Part shown: piece after piece, positions 42,435 to 50,662 of the stretch | Layout of the letters: the number at the start of each line of letters is the position of its first letter | Numbering within the stretch: position 1 is the first letter of the stretch | From: Oerskovia sp042887685 | Lineage (GTDB): Bacteria > Actinomycetota > Actinomycetes > Actinomycetales > Cellulomonadaceae | Length of the DNA stretch: 64,000 nt | NCBI RefSeq assembly: GCF_042887685.1 | Contig: NZ_JBHVOS010000019.1 | Coordinates: 1 to 64,000, forward strand | Reading direction: 5' to 3' | The notes under the pieces: model-generated | What the model saw: the letters and a program-made list of their open reading frames with translations, nothing else | What the model was told of the DNA's origin: nothing | The model's database searches: none | Translations under genes and position numbers: made by a program

Positions 42435-45287
42435 GTGCCTGAGCCGCGCGACGGTCATGAGGCCGCAGGGTCCGGGAGCCCCCAGGAGGGGCACCCGGGC
42501 CCGGGCGCGTCCCCGGCAGGGCAGGGAGGTCCCGCCGCTGCGGGGATCACACCCCGGCCCGACGGCGTCGCTCGCCGCCCGGGGGTGCTCACCGTGTACC
42601 TCGGGGCGGCCCCGGGCGTCGGCAAGACGTACGCGATGCTCGGCGAGGCGCACCGGCGGCGAGCCCGCGGCACCGACGTGGTCGTGGGGCTCGTCGAGAC
42701 CCACGGGCGGTCCGCCACGATCACGCAGATCGGCGACCTCGAGGTGGTACCGCGCCGCGTCGTGAGCCACCGCGACGTCGAGCTGACCGAGCTCGACGTC
42801 GACGCCGTGATCGCCCGTGCGCCCCAGGTGGCGCTGGTCGACGAGCTCGCGCACACCAACGCGCCCGGTTCGCGGCACCGCAAGCGCTGGCAGGACGTGC
42901 AGGACCTCCTGGCCGCGGGCATCGACGTCGTGACCACGGTCAACGTGCAGCACCTGGAGTCGCTCACGGGAGACGTCGAGGCCATCACGGGCGTGCGCCA
43001 GCGCGAGACCGTGCCCGACCAGGTCGTGCGCGACGCCGACCAGATCCAGCTCGTCGACCTCTCGCCCCAGGCGCTGCGCCGTCGCCTCGCGCACGGCAAC
43101 GTCTACCGGGCCGAGCAGATCGACGCCTCGCTGTCGTCGTACTTCCGCACGGGCAACCTCACGGCCCTGCGCGAGCTCGCGCTCCTGTGGCTCGCCGACC
43201 GCGTCGACGACGCCCTGACCCGCTACCGGGCCGACCATGCGATCGTCGGCACGTGGCCCGCGCGCGAGCGCATCGTCGTCGCCGTCACAGGGGGGCCGGA
43301 GGGCGAGACGCTGCTGCGCCGCGGCGCCCGGATCGCGCAGCGCGCGGCGGGCTCCGAGCTCGTCGCGGTCCACGTCCTGGCCACGGACGGGCTGCCCAGC
43401 GCGGCACCGGCTGCTATCGCGGCGTCGCGCGAGCTCGTCGAGTCGCTCGGCGGGACGTTCCACACGGTCGTGGGGGAGGACGTCGCGTCGGCCGTCGTCG
43501 ACTTCGCGCAGGGCGTCAACGCGACCATGATCGTCGTGGGCGTCTCGCGGCACTCCCGGTGGCGCGAGGCGCTGCTCGGGTCGTCGAGCACCGAGATCGC
43601 GCGGCTCGCCGGGACGATCGACGTCCACCTCGTGACGCACGAGAAGGCTCGGGCCGGTCGGCTGCTGCGCGGACGGTGGTCGGCGCTGTCCCGACGGCGC
43701 CGGGCCGCCGGGTGGCTCCTCGCCTTCGTGGTGCCGGCCGTCCTCACCGGGATCTTCTGGCTGCTGCGCGACGACGTGTCGCTCTCGACCGAGCTCATGC
43801 TGTTCCTCGCCGGCTCGGTGGGGGTCGCGCTCGTGGGCGGGCTGTGGCCCGCCGTCGCGGCGGCCGTCGTGTCGTTCCTGTGCCTCAACTGGTTCTTCAC
43901 GCCCCCGACCGGGTTCCTCACGGTCCAGGACCCCGAGAACCTCCTCGCGCTCCTGGTGTTCGTGCTCGTCGCGGCCGCCGTCGCGTCGGTCGTGGACCTC
44001 GCGGCGCGACGGACCGTGCAGGCGTACCGGGCCCGGGCCGAGGCCTCGACGCTCGCCGCGCTCTCGCGGTCGGTGCTCTCGGGCGAGGACACCGCGCAGG
44101 CCATCGTGACCCGGCTCGCCGAGACGTTCGGCCTGTCGCGGGTCGAGCTCGAGACGCGTGCGGGGGAGCGGGCCCCGTGGCGGACCGTCGCGACGACGGG
44201 CCGCGCCGAGGGCGACCGGTTGTCTGCCGGGGGTGACGGACTCCTCGCCGAGGGCGACGGCCTGTCCGCCGAGGGTGACGGACTCCTCGCCGAGGGCGAC
44301 GGACTCCCCGCCGAAGGTGACGGACGCACCCGGGAGAGCTCCGCCGTCGGGCACGGGGACGAACCCGAGCGCACCGAGCTGCGCGTCGACGACCACCACC
44401 GCCTCTCCCTGTGGGGGCGGACCCTGCCCGCGAGCGACCGGCAGGTCCTCGAGGCGTTCGCCGCGCAGGCCGGGCTCGTCCTGGAGTACCGGCGGCTGCG
44501 CGAGCAGGCCGCCCAGGCCGCCGTCCTCGAGGAGGCCGACGCGACCCGCACCGCGCTGCTCGCCGCCGTCTCGCACGACCTGCGCACCCCGCTCGCCTCG
44601 ATCCGCACGGCCGTCGACGGGCTGGCCTCCCCGGACGTCGACCTCGACGCCGAGGACACCGAGGCCCTGACCCGGACCATCCAGGACTCGACGGGCAGGC
44701 TCGAGAAGCTCATCGACAACCTGCTCGACCTCTCGCGGCTCCAGACGGGCAGCGTGCGGCCCGTCCTGCGCGCGGCGTCGGTCGACGAGATCGTGCCGCT
44801 CGCGGTCGAGCCCTACGGGCCGGGCGTCGTGCGTCTCGACGTGCCCGACGACCTGCCCCTCGTGCGCACCGACCCCGGGCTGCTCGAACGCGCCGTCGCG
44901 AACCTCACGTCGAACGCCGTGCGGCACAGCCCGCCCGGCGAGCCCGTGCGGATCACGGCCTCGGCCGGCCCGCGGGAGATCGAGCTGCGGATCGTCGACA
45001 CGGGACGTGGCCTCTCCGACGAGTCCAAGGTCCGCATGTTCGAGCCCTTCCAGCGCCTGGGCGACACGACCGGCGAGGGGCTCGGGCTGGGGCTCGCGGT
45101 CGCCGACGGCCTCGCGCGGGCCGTGGGTGCGACCATCACGCCCGAGGACACGCCGGGCGGCGGACTGACCATGGTCGTCACCGTCCCGCGCGAGGCACGG
45201 GAGGATGACGCCGTGAGCACTGACAGCGGTGGCCCGGCAGACACGGCAGACGTGACGGACGACGAGAAGGGCGAGGTGCGCGCATGA
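42435..45287 (+). CDS. kdpD: Sensor histidine kinase KdpD
   Basis: 950 residues. A 50-residue Gly/Pro-rich start, then the KdpD domain with Walker A GAAPGVGKT and DELAHTNAPGSRH, a Usp domain (about 270-390), four clustered membrane helices (about 425-520), a GAF-like domain, HisKA with His714 (SHDLRTPLASIR) and HATPase (GRGLSDE, GLGLGLAVADGLARA). It senses K+ shortage or turgor and phosphorylates KdpE. The GAF region is interrupted at residues 598-632 by five in-frame 7-codon repeats (see 44226). GTG start, 48 bases after kdpC; ATGA overlap with kdpE. Confidence 0.96.
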   Translation: MPEPRDGHEAAGSGSPQEGHPGPGASPAGQGGPAAAGITPRPDGVARRPGVLTVYLGAAPGVGKTYAMLGEAHRRRARGTDVVVGLVETHGRSATITQIGDLEVVPRRVVSHRDVELTELDVDAVIARAPQVALVDELAHTNAPGSRHRKRWQDVQDLLAAGIDVVTTVNVQHLESLTGDVEAITGVRQRETVPDQVVRDADQIQLVDLSPQALRRRLAHGNVYRAEQIDASLSSYFRTGNLTALRELALLWLADRVDDALTRYRADHAIVGTWPARERIVVAVTGGPEGETLLRRGARIAQRAAGSELVAVHVLATDGLPSAAPAAIAASRELVESLGGTFHTVVGEDVASAVVDFAQGVNATMIVVGVSRHSRWREALLGSSSTEIARLAGTIDVHLVTHEKARAGRLLRGRWSALSRRRRAAGWLLAFVVPAVLTGIFWLLRDDVSLSTELMLFLAGSVGVALVGGLWPAVAAAVVSFLCLNWFFTPPTGFLTVQDPENLLALLVFVLVAAAVASVVDLAARRTVQAYRARAEASTLAALSRSVLSGEDTAQAIVTRLAETFGLSRVELETRAGERAPWRTVATTGRAEGDRLSAGGDGLLAEGDGLSAEGDGLLAEGDGLPAEGDGRTRESSAVGHGDEPERTELRVDDHHRLSLWGRTLPASDRQVLEAFAAQAGLVLEYRRLREQAAQAAVLEEADATRTALLAAVSHDLRTPLASIRTAVDGLASPDVDLDAEDTEALTRTIQDSTGRLEKLIDNLLDLSRLQTGSVRPVLRAASVDEIVPLAVEPYGPGVVRLDVPDDLPLVRTDPGLLERAVANLTSNAVRHSPPGEPVRITASAGPREIELRIVDTGRGLSDESKVRMFEPFQRLGDTTGEGLGLGLAVADGLARAVGATITPEDTPGGGLTMVVTVPREAREDDAVSTDSGGPADTADVTDDEKGEVRA
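44226..44330 (+). repeat. In-frame 21-nt repeat array inside kdpD
   Basis: Five 21-base units starting at 44226, 44247, 44268, 44289 and 44310, core GCCGAGGGYGACGG, coding for (A-E-G-D-G-L-x). The core matches that of the intergenic 22-nt arrays at 13641-14118; one base less per unit keeps the frame. Confidence 0.9.
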
Positions 45288-45973
45288 GCGCCGACGGCAA
45301 CAGGGTGCTGGTCGTCGACGACGACGCGGGCCTCGTGCGGGCGCTCGCGATCAACCTGCGCGCGCACGGCTGGGACGTCACCGTGGCCATGACCGGCGCC
45401 GAGGCGCTCGACGCGGCGGCGAGCGCCCGCCCCGACGTGATCCTCCTCGACCTGGGCCTGCCGGACCTCTCGGGCTTCGAGGTCATCGCGGGCGTACGCG
45501 GGTGGAGCGCCGTGCCCATCGTGGTGCTCTCGGCCCGCCAGCTCGGCGACGACAAGGTCGACGCGCTCGACGCGGGCGCGGACGACTACGTCACGAAGCC
45601 GTTCGCGATGAACGAGCTGCTCGCGCGGCTGCGGGCCGCGGTGCGCCGCGCGCAGCCGGCCGAGGCGTCCGAGCCCGTCGTCGAGGCGGGCGACCTGCGG
45701 ATCGACCTGGCCCGGCGTCGCGTGCTGCGCGCCGGTCAGGAGGTGCGCCTCAGCCCGACCGAGTGGTCGCTGCTCGAGGTCCTGGTGCGTCACCGCGGGC
45801 GCATGGTCGGGCGGCTCCAGCTCCTGCACGACGTGTGGGGGCCCGCGTACTCGGCCGAGACCAACTACCTGCGCGTCTACACCGCGCAGCTGCGGCGCAA
45901 GCTCGAGGACGACCCCGCGAACCCGCGGCACATCATCACCCAGCCGGGCATGGGCTACCTCTTCGAGGTCTGA
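45284..45973 (+). CDS. kdpE: Response regulator KdpE
   Basis: 229 residues. A receiver domain with phospho-accepting Asp56 (ILLDLGLPDLSG), acidic pocket VVDDD and the conserved lysine in VTKPF; then an OmpR-type winged helix (LSPTEWSLLEVLVRHRGRMV, NYLRVYTAQLRRKLEDDP). It activates kdpFABC; the phased CGTCA boxes at 37115-37163 are the likely target. Confidence 0.96.
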   Translation: MSADGNRVLVVDDDAGLVRALAINLRAHGWDVTVAMTGAEALDAAASARPDVILLDLGLPDLSGFEVIAGVRGWSAVPIVVLSARQLGDDKVDALDAGADDYVTKPFAMNELLARLRAAVRRAQPAEASEPVVEAGDLRIDLARRRVLRAGQEVRLSPTEWSLLEVLVRHRGRMVGRLQLLHDVWGPAYSAETNYLRVYTAQLRRKLEDDPANPRHIITQPGMGYLFEV

Positions 45974-46085
45974 CCCGCCCGTCGTACCCTGTGGCACGGC
46001 CCCGCGCCCCGGACCTGCCCGGGCTCGCGGGAACCACCGCCGCGCGCCGACCGTTGAGCGTTCGACCCGACGAAGGAGACCCGTC

Positions 46086-46523
46086 ATGCTGTGCCCTCTC
46101 GACCAGACCGTGCTCGTGATGTCCGACCGCAAGGGCGTGGAGATCGACTACTGCCCGACGTGCCGCGGCGTGTGGCTCGACCGGGGTGAGCTCGACAAGA
46201 TCATCGACCGCAGCCTCGAGGCCGAGATCGCCGCCGAGGCCGGTGGCCCCGCTGCGGCGGCCGCGCCGCACGGTGCGGCGCGCGCAGCGACCCCGCCGCC
46301 CGTGCAGTACCCGCCGACGCAGCAGCTCCCGGTCCCGCCCCAAGCGCCCTACGGGTACGCGGACGACCGCCGCCGTGACGACTACCGGGGTGACGACCGG
46401 CGCCGTGACGAGTACCGCGGGGACGACCGCTACCGCGGCTCCGACCAGTACCGCAGCGACGACCCGCGCTACCGCAAGCGCAAGAAGAAGGAGTCCTGGC
46501 TCGAGGACCTGTTCGACTTCTGA
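46086..46523 (+). CDS. TFIIB-type zinc-ribbon protein
   Basis: 145 residues. The zf-TFIIB domain fills residues 1-45: CPLDQTVLVM and YCPTCRGVWLDRGELDKII give the zinc cysteines. After an Ala/Pro linker the C-terminal 50 residues are strongly charged, with repeated RRDDYRGDDR-like units, ending in WLEDLFDF. Function unknown. AAGGAGACC precedes the ATG. Confidence 0.85.
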   Translation: MLCPLDQTVLVMSDRKGVEIDYCPTCRGVWLDRGELDKIIDRSLEAEIAAEAGGPAAAAAPHGAARAATPPPVQYPPTQQLPVPPQAPYGYADDRRRDDYRGDDRRRDEYRGDDRYRGSDQYRSDDPRYRKRKKKESWLEDLFDF

Positions 46524-46530
46524 GCCGCCG

Positions 46531-46562
46531 CGGCGCCGGCCCCCAGGCGGGGTCGGCGCCGT
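46531..46562 (+). terminator. Terminator after zinc-ribbon gene
   Basis: CGGCGCCGGCCCC pairs with GGGGTCGGCGCCG around CAGGC (one mismatch), nine bases after the stop codon. Confidence 0.7.
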
Positions 46563-46634
46563 CGTCGTCCCTCCGTGCCGTGGGTGTCCGCGGCGCACGC
46601 CCTCACCTCGATCCCGATCGGAAAGACCAGACCC

Positions 46635-47405
46635 ATGCCCGTCCTGGACTCGTTCTCGCTCGCAGGCCGCACCGCGCTGATCACCGGGGGGAGCCGGGGC
46701 ATCGGCCACGGCCTCGCGCGGGCCCTGGGGGAGGCGGGCGCCCGCGTCGCGCTGACGGCGACCACGATCGAGGCCGCACGGTCCGCGGCCGACGACCTGC
46801 GCGCGGCCGGCCTCGACGCGCACGGCTACGAGCTCGACGTGACGGACCGCGAGCAGGTGGACGACGTCGTCGCGCAGGTCGGGCGCGAGGGCGGTGGCGT
46901 CGACGTGCTCGTCAACAACGCGGGGATCTCGATCGGGGGCGCGGCCCTGGAGATCGAGGACGACGTGTGGCACCGCACGCTCGCGACGAACCTCGACGGC
47001 GTCTGGTACTGCTCGCGGGCCGTCGCCCGGCAGATGGTCGAGGACGGGCGTGGCGGCACGATCGTCAACGTCGGGTCCATGTCGGCGCAGATCGTGAACC
47101 GCCCGCGCTGGCAGCCCGCGTACCTCGCGTCGAAGGCAGCGGTGCACCAGCTCACCAAGGGGCTCGCCGCGGAGTGGGCCCCGCACGGGATCCGCGTGAA
47201 CGCGATCGCTCCGGGCTACGTCCTCACGGAGGCGTCCCCGGTGGACCAGCCCGAGTACTACGACGACTGCGTGGCGCCCGCTGCGATGAAGCGGTGGGGG
47301 ACGCCGGCCGAGCTGGGACCGGTCGTGGTCATGCTCGCGAGCGCCGCGTCGAGCTTCATGACGGGCGCGGTCGTGACGGTCGACGGCGGGTACACGCTGT
47401 TCTGA
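46635..47405 (+). CDS. Short-chain dehydrogenase/reductase
   Basis: 256 residues, classical SDR. Cofactor motif TGGSRGIG (17-24), NNAG, the catalytic serine in NVGSMSA, YLASK with Tyr and Lys, and the C-terminal FMTGAVVTVDGGYTLF. It resembles gluconate/arabinitol dehydrogenases, but the substrate is not readable from the sequence. ATG 46635 follows GGAAAGACC. Confidence 0.9.
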   Translation: MPVLDSFSLAGRTALITGGSRGIGHGLARALGEAGARVALTATTIEAARSAADDLRAAGLDAHGYELDVTDREQVDDVVAQVGREGGGVDVLVNNAGISIGGAALEIEDDVWHRTLATNLDGVWYCSRAVARQMVEDGRGGTIVNVGSMSAQIVNRPRWQPAYLASKAAVHQLTKGLAAEWAPHGIRVNAIAPGYVLTEASPVDQPEYYDDCVAPAAMKRWGTPAELGPVVVMLASAASSFMTGAVVTVDGGYTLF

Positions 47406-47457
47406 CTCCTGACCGGCTGGGGGACGTCGCTCCGGGCGACACCTAGACTCGTCCCTC

Positions 47458-48426
47458 GTGCGCCAGGTTCTCAAGCAGTGGGTCGACCCGTTCATCGTGG
47501 CGCTCGTCGCGACCATGGTCCTGGGGCTCGTGGTCCCGGTGCCGGTCGACGTCCAGCGGGTCGTGGACACGGTCGCCGACGTCGCGGTCGCGGTGCTGTT
47601 CCTGGTCTACGGCATGCGCCTGTCGACGACCGAGGTCTGGGCCGGTCTGCGGAACGTCCGCCTCCAGGGCGGCATCCTCGCCTCCACGTACGTCGTCTTC
47701 CCGCTCGTGGGGCTCGCGGTGTCGTGGGCCGTGACGCCGGTGGTCGGGGCGCCGCTCGCGGCGGGCATCCTGTTCCTGTCGCTGCTGCCCTCGACCGTCC
47801 AGTCGTCGGTCGCGTTCACGTCGGTCGCGCGCGGGAACATCGCGGGCGCGATCTGCGGGGCGACGGTCTCGAACGTCGTGGGCATGGTCGTGACGCCGCT
47901 GCTGGTCCTGTGGTTCATGTCGTCGAGCGGCGCGACGGGCGGGCTGGGCGGCCTGCGCGACGTCCTGCTCCACCTGCTCGCCCCGTTCGTCGTGGGCCAG
48001 CTCCTGCAGCCGTTCGTGGGCCGGTGGATCCGGGCGCGACGCTGGCTGACGCTGTCGGTGGACCGCGGCACGATCCTGATCGTGGTCTTCGGTGCGGTCG
48101 CCGCCGCGACGAGCGCCGGCGTGTGGGCCGGGATCTCGGGGTGGACGATCCTGGCGCTCGTGGGGATCAGCGGGGTCGTCCTCGTGGTCATGCTCGCGGT
48201 GACCTGGTGGGGTGGGGCGGGGCTGCGGCTCGGTGTCGAGGACCGCATCGCGCTGCTCATGTGCGGGTCGAAGAAGAGCCTCGCCACGGGGCTGCCCATG
48301 GCCGCGGTGCTCTTCCCGGTCGCGGTCGCGGGCACGATCGCCGTCCCGGTCATCGTCTTCCACCAGCTCCAGCTCATCGTGTGCGCGGTGCTCGCGCGAA
48401 GGTTGGCGCTGCGCGACGAGGTGTGA
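47458..48426 (+). CDS. Bile acid:sodium symporter-like (SBF) transporter
   Basis: 322 residues, about ten membrane helices. YGMRLSTTEVWAGLRNVRLQ, LSLLPSTVQSSVAFTSVARGN and CGSKKSLATGLPMA are typical of the SBF-like (YfeH type) branch. It should move an organic anion with Na+. GTG 47458 lies eight bases after TAGACT (47444-47449), so the transcript is nearly leaderless. Confidence 0.88.
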   Translation: MRQVLKQWVDPFIVALVATMVLGLVVPVPVDVQRVVDTVADVAVAVLFLVYGMRLSTTEVWAGLRNVRLQGGILASTYVVFPLVGLAVSWAVTPVVGAPLAAGILFLSLLPSTVQSSVAFTSVARGNIAGAICGATVSNVVGMVVTPLLVLWFMSSSGATGGLGGLRDVLLHLLAPFVVGQLLQPFVGRWIRARRWLTLSVDRGTILIVVFGAVAAATSAGVWAGISGWTILALVGISGVVLVVMLAVTWWGGAGLRLGVEDRIALLMCGSKKSLATGLPMAAVLFPVAVAGTIAVPVIVFHQLQLIVCAVLARRLALRDEV

Positions 48427-48445
48427 TGCGTCCGGTCCGTTGCGC

Positions 48446-48503
48446 CGAGTGTGCAGCTCGGGCTGTCCCGGGAGGTCCCGTGACAGCCCGAACTGCACAC
48501 TCG
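48446..48503. repeat. Intergenic hairpin, GAGTG family (copy C)
   Basis: 22-base arms at 48446-48467 and 48482-48503 pair in 21 positions (CGAGTGTGCAG outer part, GGGCTGTC inner part); the loop holds CGGGA-GG-TCCCG. It lies between convergent genes. Confidence 0.9.
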
Positions 48504-48529
48504 ATGCGCGTCTGGGCGGCCCGACGGCG

Positions 48530-48901
48530 TCACGCGCCCCAGCCTGCGAAGCGCCCCACGGCGACGAACACGGCGAGCAGCAGCAGGACGGTGTTGACCG
48601 GCACGGACTGCTTCTCCCCGAGGCGGACGTGCAGCGGGATGGCGCCGATCTGCGTGATCGCGAGGCCGACGGCCGCGATCGGGGTGAGGATCGGCGCGAT
48701 GCCGGTCACGAGCGGCAGGATCAGGCCGACGGCGCCGAGGATCTCGAGCGCCCCGAGGACGCGGACTGCTGCGAGGCGTCCCGGCGTGACCCAGCGCATC
48801 TGCTCCATGAGCTTGCCGGCCGGGGTGGTGAGCTTCATGAAGCCCGCGCCGGCGAAGGCGACGGCGAGCAGTCCTGCGGCGATCCAGAGTGCGATGTTCA
48901 T
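48530..48901 (-). CDS. DoxX family membrane protein
   Basis: 123 residues, four membrane segments (ALWIAAGLLAVAFAGAGFMKL, LGALEILGAVGLIL, LTPIAAVGLAITQIGA, VNTVLLLLAVFVAVG). The KLTTPAGKLMEQM start block fits DoxX-like proteins. It is divergent from an HxlR regulator, its probable controller. In other actinobacteria DoxX works with thiol-redox proteins. Confidence 0.85.
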   Translation of the reverse strand: MNIALWIAAGLLAVAFAGAGFMKLTTPAGKLMEQMRWVTPGRLAAVRVLGALEILGAVGLILPLVTGIAPILTPIAAVGLAITQIGAIPLHVRLGEKQSVPVNTVLLLLAVFVAVGRFAGWGA

Positions 48902-48972
48902 GGGGTTCCTTCGATGTCGTGAGGGCGCGTGCGCCTACCAGGGGACGGGTGACCATCCGTAGGGTCAGTCAC

Positions 48973-49021
48973 CTTTTGTGCCGGAGGACATCATGGGTAA
49001 CCTTGAAGAGGTCTACAAAAG
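48973..49021. promoter_or_regulatory. HxlR operator between doxX and hxlR
   Basis: CTTTTGT (48973-48979) and its complement ACAAAAG (49015-49021) flank a smaller imperfect dyad (GTAACCT...AGGTCTAC). This is one of the few AT-rich patches of the window. Confidence 0.6.
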
Positions 49022-49061
49022 GCACACCGGTGTTCCCGGTGGGTCCAGAAACGGAGAACCC

Positions 49062-49505
49062 ATGACCGCGACGGCCGACAGCACCCACCCGGCGCAGGCG
49101 CCCCGCCCCCTTCGCGTGCCCGTTCCCGACGGTGGCGGCTGTGGCGCCGACCATGCGAGCAGCGAGGTCCGACGCGTCCTCGACCGCGTCGGTGACAAGT
49201 GGAGCGTGCTGATCCTGGGCACCCTGTCGTCCGGACCTCTGCGCTTCACCGAGCTGCTGCACGGGATCAGCGGGATCTCCCAGCGCATGCTCACGCTCAA
49301 CCTGCGCCAGCTCGAGCGGGACGGTCTCGTGAGCCGGACCGTCCACGCGGTCGTCCCGCCGCGGGTCGACTACGAGCTCACCGACCTGGGGCGGACCCTG
49401 CTCCCGCCGGTCCTGGCGCTCGTGGAGTGGGCCATGGAGAACACCGACGAGATCCAGGGCCACCGCGAGGGCTTCGATGCGAAGGTCGACGGCGACAAGG
49501 GTTGA
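49062..49505 (+). CDS. HxlR family transcriptional regulator
   Basis: 147 residues. GCGADHASSEVRRVLDRVGDKWSVLILGTL, FTELLHGISGISQRMLTLNLRQLERDGLVSR and PPRVDYELTDLGRTLLPP define the family. A cysteine just before the domain could be a redox sensor. ATG 49062 follows GGAGAACC; the frame's earlier ATG (48990) would lie within the operator. Confidence 0.9.
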   Translation: MTATADSTHPAQAPRPLRVPVPDGGGCGADHASSEVRRVLDRVGDKWSVLILGTLSSGPLRFTELLHGISGISQRMLTLNLRQLERDGLVSRTVHAVVPPRVDYELTDLGRTLLPPVLALVEWAMENTDEIQGHREGFDAKVDGDKG

Positions 49506-49558
49506 CGTCCCGAGCGGGTCGTCGGGTGCTCGGCAGGCTCCGCTGGACACCTCGACCG

Positions 49559-49596
49559 CATATCGTTTATCGTGATGCATCTCGATAAACGATATG
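49559..49596. promoter_or_regulatory. Large palindromic operator
   Basis: CATATCGTTTATCG (49559-49572) and its exact complement (49583-49596) with a 10-base spacer: 14-bp perfect arms in an AT-rich patch, 18 bases before the lipoprotein start. Likely bound by the XRE protein encoded at the operon's end. Confidence 0.8.
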
Positions 49597-49613
49597 GCGG
49601 GAGCGTGTGCGTG

Positions 49614-50024
49614 ATGACTCGTAGGGCGTGGAAGACAGGAATGGCCGCCGGCACGGTGGCGCTCTCGATGGTCCTGGTGGGCTGCTCGGGCGACGACGCC
49701 GAGAAGGCCGCGCGCGCCGACTCGCTCGGCTGCACCGAGGTGCCCGCCGGGGCTGCGGCCGCGATCGAGTCGGTGCTCGGCGCCGGCGTCTCGCTCGGCG
49801 AGGGGAGCACCGGGTTCGAGCGTGACGGGCTCTGGCTCGTCGCCGCGCCCCTCGTGGACGCCGAAGGGGTCACGCAGAACGCCGGATTCGGCGTCGACCT
49901 CGCGGCGGATCCCGTCGTCGTGACCGCCGAGAGCGCCCACGCGCTCGAGTCGTCGTCGGCTCCCTCCGGATCGGCGCCCGCGGCGGGCGACGTCCTCGAC
50001 TGCGTCTTCACCACCTCGTGGTGA
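49614..50024 (+). CDS. Small lipoprotein, unknown
   Basis: 136 residues. Signal peptide with KR-rich start, hydrophobic core and lipobox LVGC (Cys23), then a Gly/Ser/Asp start of the mature part. The mature domain has two further cysteines (LGCTEVP, VLDCVF) that could form a disulfide. First gene of an operon with a membrane protein and an XRE regulator. I do not recognise the family. Confidence 0.7.
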   Translation: MTRRAWKTGMAAGTVALSMVLVGCSGDDAEKAARADSLGCTEVPAGAAAAIESVLGAGVSLGEGSTGFERDGLWLVAAPLVDAEGVTQNAGFGVDLAADPVVVTAESAHALESSSAPSGSAPAAGDVLDCVFTTSW

Positions 50025-50662
50025 GCGCGAGCGGACCCGTGCAGGGCCCCCTGGCGTCCCGCGCGTCACGGGTCGCGGTGATCGGCGCCCTCGTCCTGGC
50101 CGTGGGCGTCGTGGTCTCGACGATCGCCTCGACGGTCTCCTCGATCTCCCACATCCGCTCCAGCGGCTCGGTCTGGGCCGAGATCTCGCTGAACCCCGGC
50201 GACCTCGCCGGGATCGCGAGCCCCGGCTCACCTGTGACCGTCGAGCCCACAGCGACCTCCTACGGCGAGTTCCTGCTGCACGGCCTGCCCGCGGACACGC
50301 TCTCGATGTTCGTGACGGCCGAGGTCGTCGCGGGGCTGACCACCGTGGTCTGCGCCGTCGTCGTGGCGCTGCTCTGCCTCGCCGTGCTGCGCCGACGGGG
50401 CACCTGGACGGTCTTCACGCGGGCCACGGCCGTCCTCGGCCTGACCCTCGCGATCGGAGGGTCGCTCGCCCAGTGGCTCGCCAAGCAGGCCTCGGACACC
50501 GCGAGCGCGGCCGTGGTGCGTCAGGACGACACATGGCTCGAGCCCGGCTTCCTGTCGGGCATGAGCCCCGCACCGCTCGCGGTCGGGCTCGTGCTCCTCA
50601 CGCTCGCCCTGTGCCTGCGGGCTGCCGCGCGCCTCGCGGCCGACTCCGAGGGCCTCGTCTGA
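50021..50662 (+). CDS. DUF2975-like membrane protein
   Basis: 213 residues, four membrane segments (near 17-38, 95-120, 132-152, 180-200). Its place directly before a short XRE gene (ATGA-type overlap) is the typical DUF2975-HTH arrangement. The GTG at 50021 overlaps the lipoprotein stop (GTGA); GTG 50018 is also possible. These pairs probably sense a membrane signal, but this is not established. Confidence 0.7.
   Translation: MSASGPVQGPLASRASRVAVIGALVLAVGVVVSTIASTVSSISHIRSSGSVWAEISLNPGDLAGIASPGSPVTVEPTATSYGEFLLHGLPADTLSMFVTAEVVAGLTTVVCAVVVALLCLAVLRRRGTWTVFTRATAVLGLTLAIGGSLAQWLAKQASDTASAAVVRQDDTWLEPGFLSGMSPAPLAVGLVLLTLALCLRAAARLAADSEGLV

Noticed and set aside
44226..44330. Frameshift or sequencing error in kdpD
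   Set aside because: All units are exactly 21 bases, and both flanking domains remain in one frame.
41643..44927. Very long open frames antisense to kdpC-kdpD, uvrD2 (554-2578) and the UPF0182 gene (10534-13056)
   Set aside because: They are shadows of high third-position GC on the coding strand; composition is Arg/Asp/Val-rich and no domain or ribosome site is seen.
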